Below are positions 63,569-64,000 of a stretch of 64,000 nucleotides of DNA, in pieces (within the stretch, counting starts at the first letter, position 1; each line of letters starts with the position of its first letter). Position numbers and translations under genes: made by a program. The DNA comes from Hoeflea phototrophica DFL-43 (GTDB lineage: Bacteria; Pseudomonadota; Alphaproteobacteria; Rhizobiales; Rhizobiaceae): NCBI RefSeq assembly GCF_000154705.2, contig NZ_CM002917.1, forward strand, positions 576,461-640,460. The letters run 5' to 3'. Under the pieces are notes generated by a model. It searched no databases, had not been told where the DNA came from, and saw nothing but the letters and a program-made list of their open reading frames with translations.

Positions 63569-64000
63569 GCCGCTCACTGGACGTCTATCTGAAGGACCGG
63601 AAGGCGGGTGAACTCATGCAGGGCGATGAGGGGTCGCTCACCTTCACCTATGATAGCGACTATCTTGCCACTGACCCCGCCGCGCTGTCGGTTTCCTTGC
63701 CGCTACAAGATGAACCCTTCGGCGATCGCATCGCTCGCCCTTTCTTTTCGGGTCTCCTGCCGGATGAAAAAGCGAGACGTCGCCTGGCCGCTGCGCTCGG
63801 TGTCTCCTCGGGAAACGCGTTCGGCCTGCTCGAGATCATCGGAGGAGAATGCGCGGGCGCTTTGTCGCTCCTTCCGTCAGATCAGAGTCCACCGGCTCCG
63901 ACATCAGACGACGTCGAGCTTCTCGATGACAAGCGGCTGGAGGAGATCCTGGCTCTGCTGAGACAGCGGCCGCTGCTTGGCGGGGAAGAGGACGTGCGCC
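63565..64000 (+). CDS. hipA: HipA-like serine/threonine kinase toxin, N-terminal part (runs off the window)
   Basis: The first 145 codons of a HipA-family protein. The N-terminal subdomain is typical: LDVYLKDRKAGELMQGDEGSLTFTY, ALSVSLPL, FFSGLLPDE and LGGEEDV at the end. The kinase core (catalytic aspartate and P-loop serine) lies beyond the window. It starts with an ATGA overlap on hipB. The kinase inactivates glutamyl-tRNA synthetase in the E. coli model and leads to growth arrest; other targets exist for related proteins. Confidence 0.88.
   Translation, partial: MSRSLDVYLKDRKAGELMQGDEGSLTFTYDSDYLATDPAALSVSLPLQDEPFGDRIARPFFSGLLPDEKARRRLAAALGVSSGNAFGLLEIIGGECAGALSLLPSDQSPPAPTSDDVELLDDKRLEEILALLRQRPLLGGEEDVR

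Overview
The window is GC-rich alphaproteobacterial chromosome, most likely Hyphomicrobiales/Rhizobiales. The support is a GcrA cell-cycle regulator, a PodJ-like polarity protein with SEL1 repeats, a SAM-II riboswitch in front of metZ, and the gene order pstCAB-phoU-phoB / gcrA / argD-argF-hslO known from rhizobia. A one-domain voltage-gated sodium-channel-type protein and a TrkH suggest a salty or marine relative (Hoeflea-like), but the genus is a guess. Most of the window is ordinary core chromosome with tightly packed operons and several overlapping gene ends. No insertion sequence, prophage or CRISPR array was seen.

Layout. 1-5.3 kb: phosphate uptake and its control (pstC, pstA, pstB, phoU, phoB), closed by a bidirectional terminator. 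5.3-6.3 kb: gcrA and a long divergent region with four GANTC (CcrM) sites in 37 bp. 6.3-9.6 kb: argD, argF, hslO. 9.7-14.5 kb: a two-gene RND efflux system. 14.5-20.5 kb: apaG-trkH, a CDP-alcohol phosphatidyltransferase, metZ with its riboswitch and terminator, a two-domain dCTP deaminase and the ion channel. 20.6-24.5 kb: tRNA-Gly(CCC), a membrane glycosyltransferase whose reading frame ends inside the tRNA gene, an orphan solute-binding protein and a sterol-desaturase-family protein. 24.6-27.8 kb: TerB-like protein, S24-type repressor, thioredoxin-fold isomerase and a methyltransferase. 27.9-36 kb: a beta-oxidation operon (two acyl-CoA dehydrogenases, GST, thiolase, FadB/J-type protein) behind a MerR-type regulator and a 24-bp near-palindrome. 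36.3-42.7 kb: podJ and a TauE/SafE cassette. 42.7-49.8 kb: the ligase-associated DNA repair set (helicase, PdeM, exonuclease, ATP-dependent ligase). 49.9-62.5 kb: HDAC-like amidohydrolase, MATE exporter, pyrD, small membrane or periplasmic proteins, a LuxR-type response regulator facing a transporter-fused hybrid histidine kinase, mscL, an aminotransferase and galE.

62.5 kb to the end has an accessory character: an AT-rich patch, a small LuxR-type HTH gene that reads through only if one G is removed from a GGGG run, a sequence resembling a tRNA 3' end, and the start of a hipBA toxin-antitoxin pair preceded by three GTCCCGA boxes exactly 50 bp apart. hipA runs off the window.

The strongest new leads are regulatory. 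They are the SAM-II aptamer whose central strand is perfectly complementary to the 3' arm of the metZ leader terminator, the GANTC cluster at gcrA, the 24-bp operator of the beta-oxidation operon, and the 50-bp-phased boxes at hipBA. I saw no multi-gene system that I would call clearly undescribed. All functional calls come from motif recognition by eye; no database search was run.
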